From Cellulomonas sp. URHD0024 (lineage in GTDB: Bacteria > Actinomycetota > Actinomycetes > Actinomycetales > Cellulomonadaceae), in assembly GCF_000426185.1 (NCBI RefSeq), contig NZ_AUEW01000001.1, forward strand, positions 186,001-250,000: a stretch of DNA of 64,000 nt, given 5' to 3'. Shown one piece after another: positions 50,840 to 60,113 of this stretch. The notes below the pieces were generated by a model that made no database searches, was not told where the DNA came from, and saw only the letters and a list, made by a program, of their open reading frames with translations. The position numbers and the translations under genes were made by a program. How positions within the stretch are numbered: the first letter of the stretch is position 1; each line of letters opens with the position of its first letter.

Positions 50840-51438
50840 TCCTGCTGACCGGGTTCGAGCCGTTCGACGGGCAGGCCGTGAACGCGTCCTGGCTCGCCGT
50901 GCAGGAGGTCGCCGCTCGATGGACCGGCGACGACCTGGCGGTCCGCGAGCTGCCGGTGTCGTTCCGTGGCGCTCGACAGGTGCTCAGGTCGGCCGTCGCG
51001 GAGCTGTCTCCGTCGCTCGTGATCGGCGTCGGTGAGGCGTCCGACCGGTCGGCGGTCGGCGTCGAGCGGGTCGCCGTGAACCTGATCGACGCACGCATGC
51101 CGGACAACGACGGTTCCGCGCCCGTCGACGTCGCGGTGATCGCCGGGGCCCCCGCCGCGTTCTTCTCGACCCTGCCGGTCAGGGCGTGCGTCGCGGCCGT
51201 CCGCGACGCACAGATACCGGTGGAGGTCTCGTACTCGGCCGGCACATACGTCTGCAACGCGACCTTCTACGCGCTGCAGCATCTGCTCGCGTCCCGCCCC
51301 GACGTGCGCGGCGGGTTCGTGCACGTGCCGCGCACCGGACTCTCGACGGACCAGGCGGCGACCGCCCTGCGAGCGATCCTCGACGCCGCGTCGACCGTCG
51401 CGACCGACGAACGGGTCGTGTCCGGCGCCCACACCTGA
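50836..51438 (+). CDS. pcp: Pyroglutamyl-peptidase I
   Basis: A 200-residue cysteine peptidase that removes N-terminal pyroglutamate. ILLTGFEPFDGQAVNASW at the start, catalytic Glu in VGEASDRSAVGVERVAVN, Cys in SYSAGTYVCNATFY and His in GFVHVPR form the C15 triad. GTG overlaps the coaE stop; coupling with CoA synthesis is a shared transcript rather than a known pathway link. Confidence 0.93.
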   Translation: MILLTGFEPFDGQAVNASWLAVQEVAARWTGDDLAVRELPVSFRGARQVLRSAVAELSPSLVIGVGEASDRSAVGVERVAVNLIDARMPDNDGSAPVDVAVIAGAPAAFFSTLPVRACVAAVRDAQIPVEVSYSAGTYVCNATFYALQHLLASRPDVRGGFVHVPRTGLSTDQAATALRAILDAASTVATDERVVSGAHT

Positions 51439-51486
51439 CGCGCCGGAGGGGGACGGTCCGGAACCGCGGGTGTCGGTGGGGGATCG

Positions 51487-51492
51487 TACGGT
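51487..51492 (+). promoter_or_regulatory. -10 element of probable leaderless promoter for uvrB
   Basis: TACGGT, 6 nt before the ATG at 51499; no Shine-Dalgarno. No LexA box is evident in the 60-nt gap. Confidence 0.6.
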
Positions 51493-51498
51493 TGTCGT

Positions 51499-53604
51499 AT
51501 GCGTCCCGTCACCGATCTGCAGCGGACCGTCGCGCCCTTCGAGGTCATCTCCGAGTACACGCCGTCCGGAGACCAGCCGAAGGCCATCCAGGAGCTCGCT
51601 GCGCGCATCAACGCCGGCGAGAAGGACGTCGTCCTGCTCGGTGCCACTGGAACCGGCAAGTCGGCCACGACTGCCTGGCTCATCGAGAAGCTGCAGCGGC
51701 CGACGCTCGTCATGGCACCCAACAAGACTCTCGCCGCCCAGCTGGCCACGGAGTTCCGGGAGCTGCTGCCCAACAACGCCGTCGAGTACTTCGTCTCGTA
51801 CTACGACTACTACCAGCCCGAGGCGTACATCGCGCAGACGGACACCTACATCGAGAAGGACTCGTCGATCAACGACGAGGTGGAGCGACTGCGGCACTCC
51901 GCGACAAGCTCGCTGCTCACGCGGCGGGACGTGGTCGTCGTGGCGTCCGTGAGCTGCATCTACGGTCTCGGCACACCGCAGGAGTACGTGGACCGGATGG
52001 TGGCGCTCTCGGTGGGCGACCAGGTGGACCGCGACCAGCTGCTGCGCCGGTTCGTGACGATGCAGTACACGCGGAACGACATGGCGTTCACGCGGGGGAC
52101 CTTCCGCGTCCGGGGTGACACGGTCGAGATCATCCCGGTGTACGAGGAGCTCGCCATCCGGATCGAGTTCTTCGGCGACGAGATCGAGGCGATCGCGACC
52201 CTGCACCCGCTGACGGGGGACGTCGTGCGCGCCGAGAGCCAGATCCACATCTTCCCCGCCACGCACTACGTCGCCGGTCCCGAACGGATGGAGCGTGCGA
52301 TCGCGGGCATCGAGGTGGAGCTGGAGGACCGTCTCGCGGAGCTGGAACGGCAGAACAAGCTGCTGGAGGCGCAGCGGCTGCGCATGCGCACCACCTACGA
52401 CGTCGAGATGATGCGCCAGATCGGCTCGTGCTCCGGCATCGAGAACTACTCACGACACATCGACGGTCGCAGCGCGGGCACCGCCCCGAACACGCTGCTC
52501 GACTACTTCCCCGAGGACTTCTTGCTGGTCATCGACGAGTCGCACGTGACCGTGCCGCAGATCGGGGCCATGTTCGAGGGGGACATGTCGCGCAAGCGGG
52601 CCCTGGTCGACCACGGCTTCCGACTGCCGAGCGCCACGGACAACCGGCCGCTGCGCTGGGAGGAGTTCGTCGAGCGGATCGGGCAGACCGTCTACCTGTC
52701 GGCCACGCCCGGCAACTACGAGATGTCCATCTCGGACGGCTTCGTCGAGCAGATCATCCGGCCGACCGGGCTCGTCGACCCGCAGGTGGTCGTGAAGCCC
52801 ACGGCCGGGCAGATCGACGACCTGCTGGGGGAGATCCACGACCGGGTCGAGAAGGACGAGCGCGTGCTGGTCACCACGCTCACCAAGAAGATGGCCGAGG
52901 ACCTGACGGACTACTTCCTGGAGAAGGGCGTCCGGGTCCGCTACCTGCACTCCGAGGTGGACACGCTGAGGCGCGTCGAGCTGCTGCGCGAGCTTCGACT
53001 GGGCGAGTACGACGTGCTGGTCGGCATCAACCTCCTGCGTGAGGGCCTGGATCTGCCTGAGGTGTCACTCGTCGCGATCCTGGACGCCGACAAGGAGGGG
53101 TTCCTGCGCTCGGGTCGGTCGCTCATCCAGACGATCGGGCGTGCCGCCCGCAACGTGTCGGGCGAGGTCCACATGTACGCCGACCGGATCACGGACGGAA
53201 TGGCGCAGGCCATCGAGGAGACGACGCGCCGTCGCGAGAGGCAGGTCGCGTACAACCTGGAGAACGGCATCGACCCGACGCCGCTGCGCAAGAAGATCGG
53301 CGACATCACGGACCTCCTGGCGCGCGAGGACGCCGATACGGCCGAGCTGCTGGGAGGCGGTGGGCGCCAGACCAGCCGTGGCAAGGCGCCGGTGCCGGGC
53401 TTCGGTTCGAGGGGTGCGCCACGGGACGAGCGGACGCGCCTCACGGGCGCGGCGGCCGGCGAGCTCGCAGACCTGATCCAGCAGCTGTCCGACCAGATGC
53501 ACGCCGCGGCGGCGGAGCTGCAGTTCGAGCTGGCGGCCCGTCTGCGGGACGAGATCTCCGGAATGAAGAAGGAGCTGCGCCAGATGCAGGCGGCCACCGC
53601 CTGA
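51499..53604 (+). CDS. uvrB: Excinuclease ABC subunit B
   Basis: A 701-residue DNA repair helicase-like protein. Walker A GATGTGKS; beta-hairpin [11 protein letters not shown] that inserts between strands; later [19 protein letters not shown] (Walker B), [38 protein letters not shown] and [11 protein letters not shown]-terminal UVR domain ([26 protein letters not shown]) binds UvrC. It verifies lesions handed over by UvrA, whose gene is at the right end of the window. Confidence 0.98.
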   Translation: MRPVTDLQRTVAPFEVISEYTPSGDQPKAIQELAARINAGEKDVVLLGATGTGKSATTAWLIEKLQRPTLVMAPNKTLAAQLATEFRELLPNNAVEYFVSYYDYYQPEAYIAQTDTYIEKDSSINDEVERLRHSATSSLLTRRDVVVVASVSCIYGLGTPQEYVDRMVALSVGDQVDRDQLLRRFVTMQYTRNDMAFTRGTFRVRGDTVEIIPVYEELAIRIEFFGDEIEAIATLHPLTGDVVRAESQIHIFPATHYVAGPERMERAIAGIEVELEDRLAELERQNKLLEAQRLRMRTTYDVEMMRQIGSCSGIENYSRHIDGRSAGTAPNTLLDYFPEDFLLVIDESHVTVPQIGAMFEGDMSRKRALVDHGFRLPSATDNRPLRWEEFVERIGQTVYLSATPGNYEMSISDGFVEQIIRPTGLVDPQVVVKPTAGQIDDLLGEIHDRVEKDERVLVTTLTKKMAEDLTDYFLEKGVRVRYLHSEVDTLRRVELLRELRLGEYDVLVGINLLREGLDLPEVSLVAILDADKEGFLRSGRSLIQTIGRAARNVSGEVHMYADRITDGMAQAIEETTRRRERQVAYNLENGIDPTPLRKKIGDITDLLAREDADTAELLGGGGRQTSRGKAPVPGFGSRGAPRDERTRLTGAAAGELADLIQQLSDQMHAAAAELQFELAARLRDEISGMKKELRQMQAATA

Positions 53605-53673
53605 GGTGCCGGGTAGGGCCGTCGCTCCGGCGCGGGCGGACCGCGGGTCGGCGTCCTATGCTTGCCGCACGTT

Positions 53674-53781
53674 GAAGGGGAGTACCCCAGTCACGACCGC
53701 GTCGTCATCACGGACCTGTTCGCACGGGTCCCGGCGCGATCGGTCCGCAACAGATGCGACGTGCGGGCGGGGGAGACCTTC
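53674..53781 (+). promoter_or_regulatory. yybP-ykoY-type manganese riboswitch
   Basis: In the 209-nt leader before terC, GAAGG (53674-53678) followed by GGAGTA pairs with CCTTC (53777-53781) preceded by GGGGGAGA; these are the conserved core segments of the yybP-ykoY Mn2+ riboswitch (aaGGGGAGUA ... GAGACCuu). Between them are two strong helical arms. A further helix CCGCACGT/ACGTGCGG (53665-53672 with 53759-53766) could compete with or extend it. The class commonly precedes TerC and MntP genes. The start codon lies about 30 nt beyond, so control of ribosome access to GGAGGTGAG is likely. Confidence 0.85.
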
Positions 53782-53813
53782 GGTCACGAGGTCGTCGTAC
53801 CGGAGGTGAGTCC

Positions 53814-54818
53814 ATGGACGTATCAGGGTGGGTCTGGGCAGGGACGTCCCTGTTGATCGTCGGGATGATCGTCTTCGACTTCTACGCGCACGTGCGCACA
53901 CCGCACGAGCCCACGTTCTCCGAGTCGCTGAAGTGGTCGATCTTCTACGTCGCGATCGCCCTGCTCTTCGGGGTCGTTGTCGGGATCGTCTGGGGCTGGG
54001 ACTTCGGCACCCAGTACTTCGCCGGCTACGTCACGGAGAAGAGCCTGTCCGTCGACAACCTCTTCGTCTTCCTCATCATCATGACGAAGTTCGCCGTGCC
54101 GCGGATCTACCAGCAGAAGGTGCTGCTGGTCGGCGTCGTCATCGCGCTCGTCCTGCGCACCATCTTCATCCTTCTCGGTGCCGCGGCGATCGAGCAGTTC
54201 TCCTGGGTCTTCTACTTCTTCGGCGCCTTCCTGGTGTACACGGCCGTCAAGCTCGCCGGCGAGAAGCACGACAAGGAGCACGACCCGACGGATCGACCGG
54301 ACGGGTTCGCGGTGCGGATGCTCAAGCGTGTGCTGCCCACGACGGAGGAGTACCACGGCGACCGACTGAGCGTGCGGATCGACGGCAAGCGTCTGTTCAC
54401 GCCGATGCTGGTGGTCATGGTCGCCATCGGGTCGACGGACCTCTTGTTCGCCCTCGACTCCATCCCGGCCATCTACGGGCTGACCAACGAGGCGTTCATC
54501 GTCTTCACGGCGAACGCGTTCGCCCTGCTCGGCCTGCGTCAGCTGTACTTCCTCATCGGCGGCCTCCTCGAGCGGCTCGTGTACCTGTCGCAGGGCCTGG
54601 CCGTGATCCTCGGGTTCATCGGGGTCAAGCTCGTGCTGCACGCCCTGCACGTCAACGAGGTGCCCTTCATCAACGGTGGTGAGCCGGTGAGCTGGGCGCC
54701 CGAGATCTCGACGGCGTTCTCGCTGGCCTTCATCGTGGGAACGCTCGCGGTGGCGACGATCGCGAGCCTGATCAAGACCCGCAACGACGTCCCCGCCGTG
54801 CCGTCGAGCGAGAGCTGA
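53814..54818 (+). CDS. TerC-family membrane protein, first copy
   Basis: A 334-residue protein with eight or nine helices of the TerC/Alx family. Key acidic helices: EKSLSVDNLFVFLIIMTKFAVP and GSTDLLFALDSIPAIYGL, whose aspartates are thought to bind Mn2+ during export. GGEPVSWAPEIS closes the C-terminal helix. ATG at 53814 has GGAGGTGAG upstream. The manganese riboswitch in its leader supports a manganese-exporter role; tellurite resistance is only a historical name. Confidence 0.93.
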   Translation: MDVSGWVWAGTSLLIVGMIVFDFYAHVRTPHEPTFSESLKWSIFYVAIALLFGVVVGIVWGWDFGTQYFAGYVTEKSLSVDNLFVFLIIMTKFAVPRIYQQKVLLVGVVIALVLRTIFILLGAAAIEQFSWVFYFFGAFLVYTAVKLAGEKHDKEHDPTDRPDGFAVRMLKRVLPTTEEYHGDRLSVRIDGKRLFTPMLVVMVAIGSTDLLFALDSIPAIYGLTNEAFIVFTANAFALLGLRQLYFLIGGLLERLVYLSQGLAVILGFIGVKLVLHALHVNEVPFINGGEPVSWAPEISTAFSLAFIVGTLAVATIASLIKTRNDVPAVPSSES

Positions 54819-54828
54819 CGGCCGGGAC

Positions 54829-55974
54829 GTGGATGTCACACCCCTGATCTGGGCGGTCTCGCTCGGCCTCGCCGGCTCGTTGCTCGTCGTCGACGTAGCG
54901 GTGGTCGCGCGGCGGCCGCACATCCCCACGACCGTGGAGTGCCTGCGGTACCTGGGCTTCTACGTCGGTCTCGCCGTGCTCTTCGGGCTCGGTGTCTGGG
55001 CGGCGTGGGGAGCGGACTTCGCCGGGCAGTTCTACGCCGGGTGGATCACGGAGTACTCGCTGTCGGTGGACAACCTGTTCGTGTTCCTGCTGATCATGAC
55101 GAAGTTCGCCGTCCCCCGGCCGTACCAGCAGACCGCACTGCTGGTCGGCATCATCCTGGCGCTCGTGCTCCGCGGCCTCTTCATCTGGGCGGGCGCTGCG
55201 GCGATCAGCGCGTTCAGCTGGGTGTTCTACCTGTTCGGCGGCTTCCTCGTCTGGACCGCCGTCAAGGTGGGTCGCGAGGGGGAGGCCGACGACGACGAGT
55301 TCAGGCCCCCGCTGCTCCTGCGGCTGGTCCTGCGCTGGTTCCCTTCGACGACCGAGTACCACGGCGTGAAGCTGACGATCGTCGAGGGCGGGCGTCGGCT
55401 CATGACCCCGATGCTCGTCGTGCTCGTCGCGCTCGGGGCGACGGACCTGCTGTTCGCGTTCGACTCGATCCCGGCGATCTTCGGGCTGACGAGCGAGCCG
55501 TATCTCGTCCTCATGGCCAACCTGTTCGCCCTCATGGGGCTGCGCCAGCTCTACTTCCTGCTCGGCGACCTGCTCAAGCGGCTGATCTACCTCAACATCG
55601 GACTGGCGGTCCTGCTCGGCTTCATCGGTGTGAAGCTGATCCTCCACGCGCTGTCGGAGAACGAGCTGCCGTTCATCAACGGCGGCGAGCCCGTGCCGTG
55701 GGTGCCGGACATCCCGACGTGGGTGTCCTTGGTCGCGATCGTGCTCATCCTGGGCGTGACCACGATCGCGAGCCTGTGGAAGGTGCGTCGAGACGATCGG
55801 GCGGGTTCAGGCGCTCCAGGGCCCCAGGACGACGTCCCACTCGCGGACGTCGGTCTGGGCGACGAGCGACTCGATCGCGAACGGGTCGGCGGCGAGGATC
55901 GCATCGAGCTCGACGCGGTCGGCGGTGCGGAAGACGAGCAGGGCCCCGGCGGCGCCGTCGACGAACGGCCCTGA
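54829..55974 (+). CDS. TerC-family membrane protein, second copy
   Basis: A 381-residue paralogue 10 nt behind the first, with the same acidic motifs (EYSLSVDNLFVFLLIMTKFAVP, GATDLLFAFDSIPAIFGL). The family body ends about residue 325; the last 56 residues are acidic, unlike TerC, and are antisense to the YciI-like gene (168-nt overlap). GTG at 54829 has only a weak ribosome-binding site, so translation may depend on the first copy. A tandem pair may form a heteromer or handle different metals. Confidence 0.88.
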   Translation: MDVTPLIWAVSLGLAGSLLVVDVAVVARRPHIPTTVECLRYLGFYVGLAVLFGLGVWAAWGADFAGQFYAGWITEYSLSVDNLFVFLLIMTKFAVPRPYQQTALLVGIILALVLRGLFIWAGAAAISAFSWVFYLFGGFLVWTAVKVGREGEADDDEFRPPLLLRLVLRWFPSTTEYHGVKLTIVEGGRRLMTPMLVVLVALGATDLLFAFDSIPAIFGLTSEPYLVLMANLFALMGLRQLYFLLGDLLKRLIYLNIGLAVLLGFIGVKLILHALSENELPFINGGEPVPWVPDIPTWVSLVAIVLILGVTTIASLWKVRRDDRAGSGAPGPQDDVPLADVGLGDERLDRERVGGEDRIELDAVGGAEDEQGPGGAVDERP

Positions 55975-56082
55975 ACCGAGCAGCGTGCTCTGGCTCACCA
56001 GGAACTCACGGTGCGCCGGGCGCACGCGGTCGCGCACGTCGGTGCGCTCGTTGTAGGTGTATCGGACGGCATAGGTAGGCAT
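55807..56082 (-). CDS. YciI-like protein
   Basis: A 91-residue alpha-beta protein: MPTYAVRYTYNERTDVRDRVRPAHREFLVSQ, then LLGSGPFVDGAAGALLVFRTADRVELDAILAADPF and EWDVVLGPWSA. This is the YciI/YCII dimeric ferredoxin-like fold, with the His and Asp of the usual active site. Function unknown; some relatives are dehydrochlorinases. The 3' end lies inside the second terC on the other strand. AGGATG upstream of ATG. Confidence 0.88.
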   Translation of the reverse strand: MPTYAVRYTYNERTDVRDRVRPAHREFLVSQSTLLGSGPFVDGAAGALLVFRTADRVELDAILAADPFAIESLVAQTDVREWDVVLGPWSA

Positions 56083-56122
56083 GGCCCACATCCTGCCGGA
56101 TGCGGGTGGCAGAGTGTTTCGC

Positions 56123-57286
56123 ATGCCTCGGACGCTGCGCTCACTGCTCACCGACGACCTGCTGAACCGGATCCACGAACGCGCCCCGGGGCACGACCGG
56201 GACAACACGTTTCCCCACGACGACCTCGCGGACCTCGTCGCGGCGGGGTACCTGACGGCCTTCGTGCCCGAACGGCTGGGCGGCGCGGGCCTGTCGCTGG
56301 AAGAGGTGGCCCGCGACCAGGTGCGTCTCGCGGCCGCGGCTCCGGCGACGGCCCTGGCGGTGAACATGCACCTGGTCGTCACAGGATTGGCGGCCCTCCT
56401 GGTCGCCCGTGGAGACGACTCCGTCGAGTTCGTCCTGGCCGAGGCCGGCGCGGGGGAGATCTTCGCGTTCGGGAACTCGGAGGCCGGCAACGACCTGGTG
56501 ATGTTCGGCTCGCGAACCCGAGCGGAACGCCAGGCCGACGGGAGCTACCGGTACTTCGGCACGAAGATCTTCACGTCGCTGTCGCCGGTCTGGACCCGAC
56601 TGGCGACGTTCGGACTCGACGAGTCGGACCCGCAGAACCCGCGGCTCGTGCACGGCGTGGTCTCGCGGGGCGACGGCGGCGTCGAGAGCCTCGACGACTG
56701 GGACACCGTCGGCATGCGAGCCACGCAGTCCGCGACGACCGTCCTCGACGGCGCACTGGCGCCCGCCCATCGTGTCTATCGCTCGCTGCCGCCGGGCCCG
56801 AGCGCCGACCCGTTCATCTTCGCGCTGTTCGCGGTGTTCGAGGTCCTGCTCGCGGCGGTCTACACGGGGATCGGCCGCAGGGCGATCGAGCTGGGCGTGG
56901 CTGCGGCACAGCGGCGGACGTCGCTGAAGTACGACGGGCGTGCGTACGCGCAGGACCCCGACATCCGATGGCGGATCGCCGACGCCGTCCTCGCCCAGGA
57001 CGGCGCCGAGCTCCAGGTGTTCGCGCTCGCGCGGGATGTCGACGAGCAGGTGGACCACGGTGCGCGCTGGTTCGCGCAGCTGGTCGGGCTCAAGGTCCGC
57101 GCGACGGAGTCGGCGCGGGTGGTCGTCGACGACGCCCTGCGGGTGTCGGGCGGCGGCTCGTACTTCAGCGGCAACGAGCTCGGTCGGTTGTACCGCGACG
57201 TCCTTGCGGGCATCTTCCACCCCTCCGACGACGAGTCGGCACACGCGACCATCGCCGCGTCCGTGCTCGGGGCGCCGGAGGCGTGA
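56123..57286 (+). CDS. Acyl-CoA dehydrogenase-family protein
   Basis: A 387-residue FAD enzyme. N-terminal helices (LADLVAAGYLTAFVPERLGGAGLSLEEVA), middle beta domain (ADGSYRYFGTKIFTSLSPVWTRLATFGL), and C-terminal helical domain with RVSGGGSYFSGNELGRLYRDVLAGIFHPSDDE. The catalytic Glu usually found in the C-terminal domain is not obvious, so it may be a dibenzothiophene/nitroalkane-type member. ATG at 56123; CAGAGT 7 nt before may be a leaderless -10. Likely heads a fatty-acid or alkyl-substrate operon. Confidence 0.88.
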   Translation: MPRTLRSLLTDDLLNRIHERAPGHDRDNTFPHDDLADLVAAGYLTAFVPERLGGAGLSLEEVARDQVRLAAAAPATALAVNMHLVVTGLAALLVARGDDSVEFVLAEAGAGEIFAFGNSEAGNDLVMFGSRTRAERQADGSYRYFGTKIFTSLSPVWTRLATFGLDESDPQNPRLVHGVVSRGDGGVESLDDWDTVGMRATQSATTVLDGALAPAHRVYRSLPPGPSADPFIFALFAVFEVLLAAVYTGIGRRAIELGVAAAQRRTSLKYDGRAYAQDPDIRWRIADAVLAQDGAELQVFALARDVDEQVDHGARWFAQLVGLKVRATESARVVVDDALRVSGGGSYFSGNELGRLYRDVLAGIFHPSDDESAHATIAASVLGAPEA

Positions 57287-57287
57287 C

Positions 57288-57785
57288 GTGGAGATGCCCG
57301 ACGTCCTCGACCTGACCGACGGTCGTCTGCGCCCCGTGGAACCGGCGGACTGGCGACTCGACTACACGCTCTCGCGGGTACCGGACGTGACGAGATGGAC
57401 CTACTACCCGGCCGACGCCAGCGAGGACGTAGCGCGGGCGCGGGTCGCACGGAACATCGAGCTGCGGCGGGACGGGCGCGGCGGCCGGTTCATCATCGAG
57501 ACGGGTGGGATCTCGGTCGGCACGATCGGGATCTCGCTGCGGGTCGACGGTCCGTACCTGTACTACGCGCTCCTTCCGGAGGTGCGTGGCCGAGGGCTCG
57601 TGACGTCGGCGGTGCTGGCGCTCACGAGCTGGGCGTTCGCCCACGGCGCGCCGCAGGTTCACGCCCTGACGAGGGTGGGCAACTCGGCGAGCGAGCGGGT
57701 GCTGGAGCGGGCCTCGTTCGTCCGGGTGGGCGTCGAGGTCGAGCCGGACGGAGCCTCCGTCACCCGCTGGGTTACGGAGCAGTAA
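57288..57785 (+). CDS. GNAT-family acetyltransferase
   Basis: A 165-residue acetyltransferase of the RimJ/RimL type: LTDGRLRPVEPADWRLDYTL, GTIGISLRVDGPYLYYALLPEVRGRGLVTSAVLALTSWAF with the acetyl-CoA loop EVRGRGL, and VHALTRVGNSASERVLERASFVRVG. GTG at 57288, one nt after the dehydrogenase stop, with GGAGG upstream; an ATG at 57294 is the alternative. The stop lies inside the operator of the next gene. Confidence 0.88.
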   Translation: MEMPDVLDLTDGRLRPVEPADWRLDYTLSRVPDVTRWTYYPADASEDVARARVARNIELRRDGRGGRFIIETGGISVGTIGISLRVDGPYLYYALLPEVRGRGLVTSAVLALTSWAFAHGAPQVHALTRVGNSASERVLERASFVRVGVEVEPDGASVTRWVTEQ

Positions 57786-57803
57786 CCTACGGAACCGTAA
57801 GTT
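57784..57803. promoter_or_regulatory. TetR/FadR-like palindromic operator
   Basis: A 20-bp imperfect palindrome with halves AAC-n-TACGG and CCGTA-n-GTT round an AA centre (16 of 20 positions symmetric). It lies between the expected -35 and the -10 of the acyl-CoA ligase. TACGGnnCCGTA sites of this form are bound by TetR-family fatty-acid regulators in actinobacteria. No TetR gene is in the window. Confidence 0.65.
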
Positions 57804-57808
57804 AGGGT
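57803..57808 (+). promoter_or_regulatory. -10 element of probable leaderless promoter for acyl-CoA ligase
   Basis: TAGGGT, 6 nt before the ATG at 57815, no ribosome-binding site; partly within the operator. Confidence 0.65.
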
Positions 57809-57814
57809 GTGCGC

Positions 57815-59467
57815 ATGACGACCGGGCAACCTCCGCGCGAGGTCACGATCCCCGACGAGCCTCTCGGTGCAGCGTTGGACCGCGCGGCGGCGCGGTGCCC
57901 CGAGCGGATCGCCGTCGACTTCCTCGCTGGTCAGACGACGTATCGCGACCTGGCGGACGCGGTCGCCCGCGGGGCACAGGCCCTGCTCGACCTGGGTGTC
58001 CAGCCCGGTGACCGGGTCGCGCTGGTCATTCCCAACTGCACGGCGCACGTCGTCGCGTTCTACGCGGTCCTGCGCCTGGGTGCGGTCGTCGTGGAGCACA
58101 ACCCGACGTACACGGCCGGCGAGCTCGCGCACCAGCTCGCCGACTCCGGAGCGGTCGTCGCGCTGGTCTGGGAGAAGACCGTTCCGGCGGTGCTCTCGTC
58201 GCTGACCACGACCCGCCTGCGATCCGTGATCGCGGTCGACCTCACCCACGACCTGCCGAGGTCGAGCCGGTGGAAGCTTCGCCTGCCGGTCGCGCGAGCG
58301 CGCACGGTCCGAGCCGCGATGCGCGGGCCGCTGCCTCCCGCGTTTCCGCGGTGGCACCGGCTCGTCGCCAAGGCGGACCCGATCGACACCGCCCACCCGG
58401 GCCCTGCATCGGACGACCTGGCGCTGCTGCAGTACACGGGCGGGACCACGGGGACGCCCAAGGGGGCGATGCTGACCCACCGCAACCTCGTCGCCAACGC
58501 GGTGCAGGGCCAGGCCTGGACTGCCGCCGAGCCCGACACGGAGGTGGTCTACGCGCTGCTCCCGTTCTTCCACGCCTTCGGGCTGACCTTGTGCCTCAGC
58601 TATGCGATCCGGGTGGGCGCGACGCTCGTCGCGTTCCCGAACTTCGATCCGGCGCTCGTGCTGGAGGCTCAGCAGCGGGTGCCCGGCACGTTCCTCCCGG
58701 CGGTCCCGCCGATGCTCGACCGGCTCGCCGCCGCTGCAGGACCCGGCGAGCTGGCCTCCTTCCGCTACGCGATCTCCGGTGCGATGGCACTGCCTGCCCA
58801 GACTGCGAAGCGGTGGGAGGACGCGAGCGGGGGACTCGTGATCGAGGGGTACGGGATGACCGAGACGTCTCCCGTTGCTCTCGGCAACCCGCTGACCGAC
58901 GACCGGCGTCCTGGCACGCTCGGCCTGCCGTTCCCGAGCACGCAGATCCGCGTGGTCGACCCCACGGACGCCTCGCGCGACGTGCCGCAGGGCGAGCGGG
59001 GAGAGCTCCTGATCCGCGGTCCGCAGGTCTTCGCCGGGTACTGGCAGCGGCCGGACGACACCGCGGAGCAGCTGCTCGACGACGGGTGGCTGCGTACCGG
59101 CGACGTGGTGACGATCGACGAGAGCGGGTGGGTCGTCCTCGTCGACCGGCTCAAGGAGCTGATCGTCAGCGGCGGGTTCAAGGTCTACCCGTCACAGGTC
59201 GAGGACGGGCTCCGGCTGATGCCCGGCGTCGCGGACGTCGCGGTGGTCGGCATCCCGGGTGGCGACCTCGGGGAGACGGTCGTGGCGGCGGTCGTGCTCG
59301 ATCCCGGCGCGACGGGCGTCGACCTGCAGTCCGTGCGCGCATGGTGCGAGCAGCGCGTCGCGCGGTACGCCCTGCCTCGCCGGCTCGTGGTGCTCGACGA
59401 GCTGCCGCGGTCGATGGTCGGCAAGGTCCTGCGCCGCCAGGTCCGCGACCTCGTGCTCGCGCAGTAG
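57815..59467 (+). CDS. Long-chain fatty-acid-CoA ligase (AMP-binding)
   Basis: A 550-residue adenylate-forming enzyme. Core motifs: LLQYTGGTTGTPKGAMLTHRNL (P-loop A3), YGMTETSP (A5), GWLRTGDVV (A7), DRLKELIVSGGFKVYPSQVE (A8 hinge) and MVGKVLRRQ with the catalytic Lys (A10). Activates a fatty acid with ATP then CoA. Likely controlled by the palindrome immediately upstream. Follows the acyl-CoA dehydrogenase and GNAT but has its own promoter. Confidence 0.93.
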   Translation: MTTGQPPREVTIPDEPLGAALDRAAARCPERIAVDFLAGQTTYRDLADAVARGAQALLDLGVQPGDRVALVIPNCTAHVVAFYAVLRLGAVVVEHNPTYTAGELAHQLADSGAVVALVWEKTVPAVLSSLTTTRLRSVIAVDLTHDLPRSSRWKLRLPVARARTVRAAMRGPLPPAFPRWHRLVAKADPIDTAHPGPASDDLALLQYTGGTTGTPKGAMLTHRNLVANAVQGQAWTAAEPDTEVVYALLPFFHAFGLTLCLSYAIRVGATLVAFPNFDPALVLEAQQRVPGTFLPAVPPMLDRLAAAAGPGELASFRYAISGAMALPAQTAKRWEDASGGLVIEGYGMTETSPVALGNPLTDDRRPGTLGLPFPSTQIRVVDPTDASRDVPQGERGELLIRGPQVFAGYWQRPDDTAEQLLDDGWLRTGDVVTIDESGWVVLVDRLKELIVSGGFKVYPSQVEDGLRLMPGVADVAVVGIPGGDLGETVVAAVVLDPGATGVDLQSVRAWCEQRVARYALPRRLVVLDELPRSMVGKVLRRQVRDLVLAQ

Positions 59468-59468
59468 C

Positions 59469-60113
59469 TCACCAGCCGCGAGCGCGCCATTCGTCGAGGT
59501 GCGGGCGCTCCGCGCCGAGAGTCGTGCTCCGGCCGTGGCCGGGGTAGACCACGGTGTCGTCGTCGAACCGGTCGAAGACGCGTTCCGTGAGGTCTGCCAT
59601 CAGTGAGCCGAAGTGCTCCGGCGTCCGGGTCGCTCCCGGTCCGCCCGGGAACAGCGAGTCGCCCGTGAAGAGGTGCACACGTCCGGCCGGCTCGCGGTAG
59701 GCGAGCGCTACCGAGCCGGGCGTGTGGCCGCGCAGCTGGACCACGTCGAACGTCAGGGCGCCGACGGTGAGGATGTCGTCGTGATGCAGTCGCCGCGAGA
59801 CCGGGATGTCGGTCGTCTCCTGGATCGCGTCGGCGTCGTCGGCTCCGGTCATCGACGGCGCGCCCGTCACAGCGACGACGGACGCGAGCGCGCGGTGGTG
59901 GTCCTGGTGTCGGTGGGTGGTGACGACGGCGTCCAGGCGGGCCGAACCCGAGCCCTCCTGGAGCAGCTCCAGAAGGCGTTCGGGCTCGTCGGCTGCGTCG
60001 ACGAGGAGCTGAGCGCCCTCCCGGCGGTCGGTCAGGAGGTAGGCGTTGTTGTCCATGCTGCCCACCGCGAGCGCGCGGATCTCGACCTCGTCGAGCGTGT
60101 GCAGGACGGTCAT
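59469..60113 (-). CDS. Metallo-beta-lactamase-fold hydrolase (glyoxalase II-like)
   Basis: A 214-residue enzyme. VVTTHRHQDHHRAL carries the HxHxDH zinc motif; LRGHTPGSVALAYRE, LFTGDSLFPGGPG and VVYPGHGRST complete the metal ligands. Domain order resembles glyoxalase II or persulfide dioxygenase-type. The ATG at 60113 overlaps the GH15 stop (ATGA). Convergent with the acyl-CoA ligase, with almost no gap. Confidence 0.9.
   Translation of the reverse strand: MTVLHTLDEVEIRALAVGSMDNNAYLLTDRREGAQLLVDAADEPERLLELLQEGSGSARLDAVVTTHRHQDHHRALASVVAVTGAPSMTGADDADAIQETTDIPVSRRLHHDDILTVGALTFDVVQLRGHTPGSVALAYREPAGRVHLFTGDSLFPGGPGATRTPEHFGSLMADLTERVFDRFDDDTVVYPGHGRSTTLGAERPHLDEWRARGW

Noticed and set aside
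53814..55974. Tellurite resistance operon
   Set aside because: TerC is present without TerA/B/D/E; the manganese riboswitch points to metal homeostasis instead.
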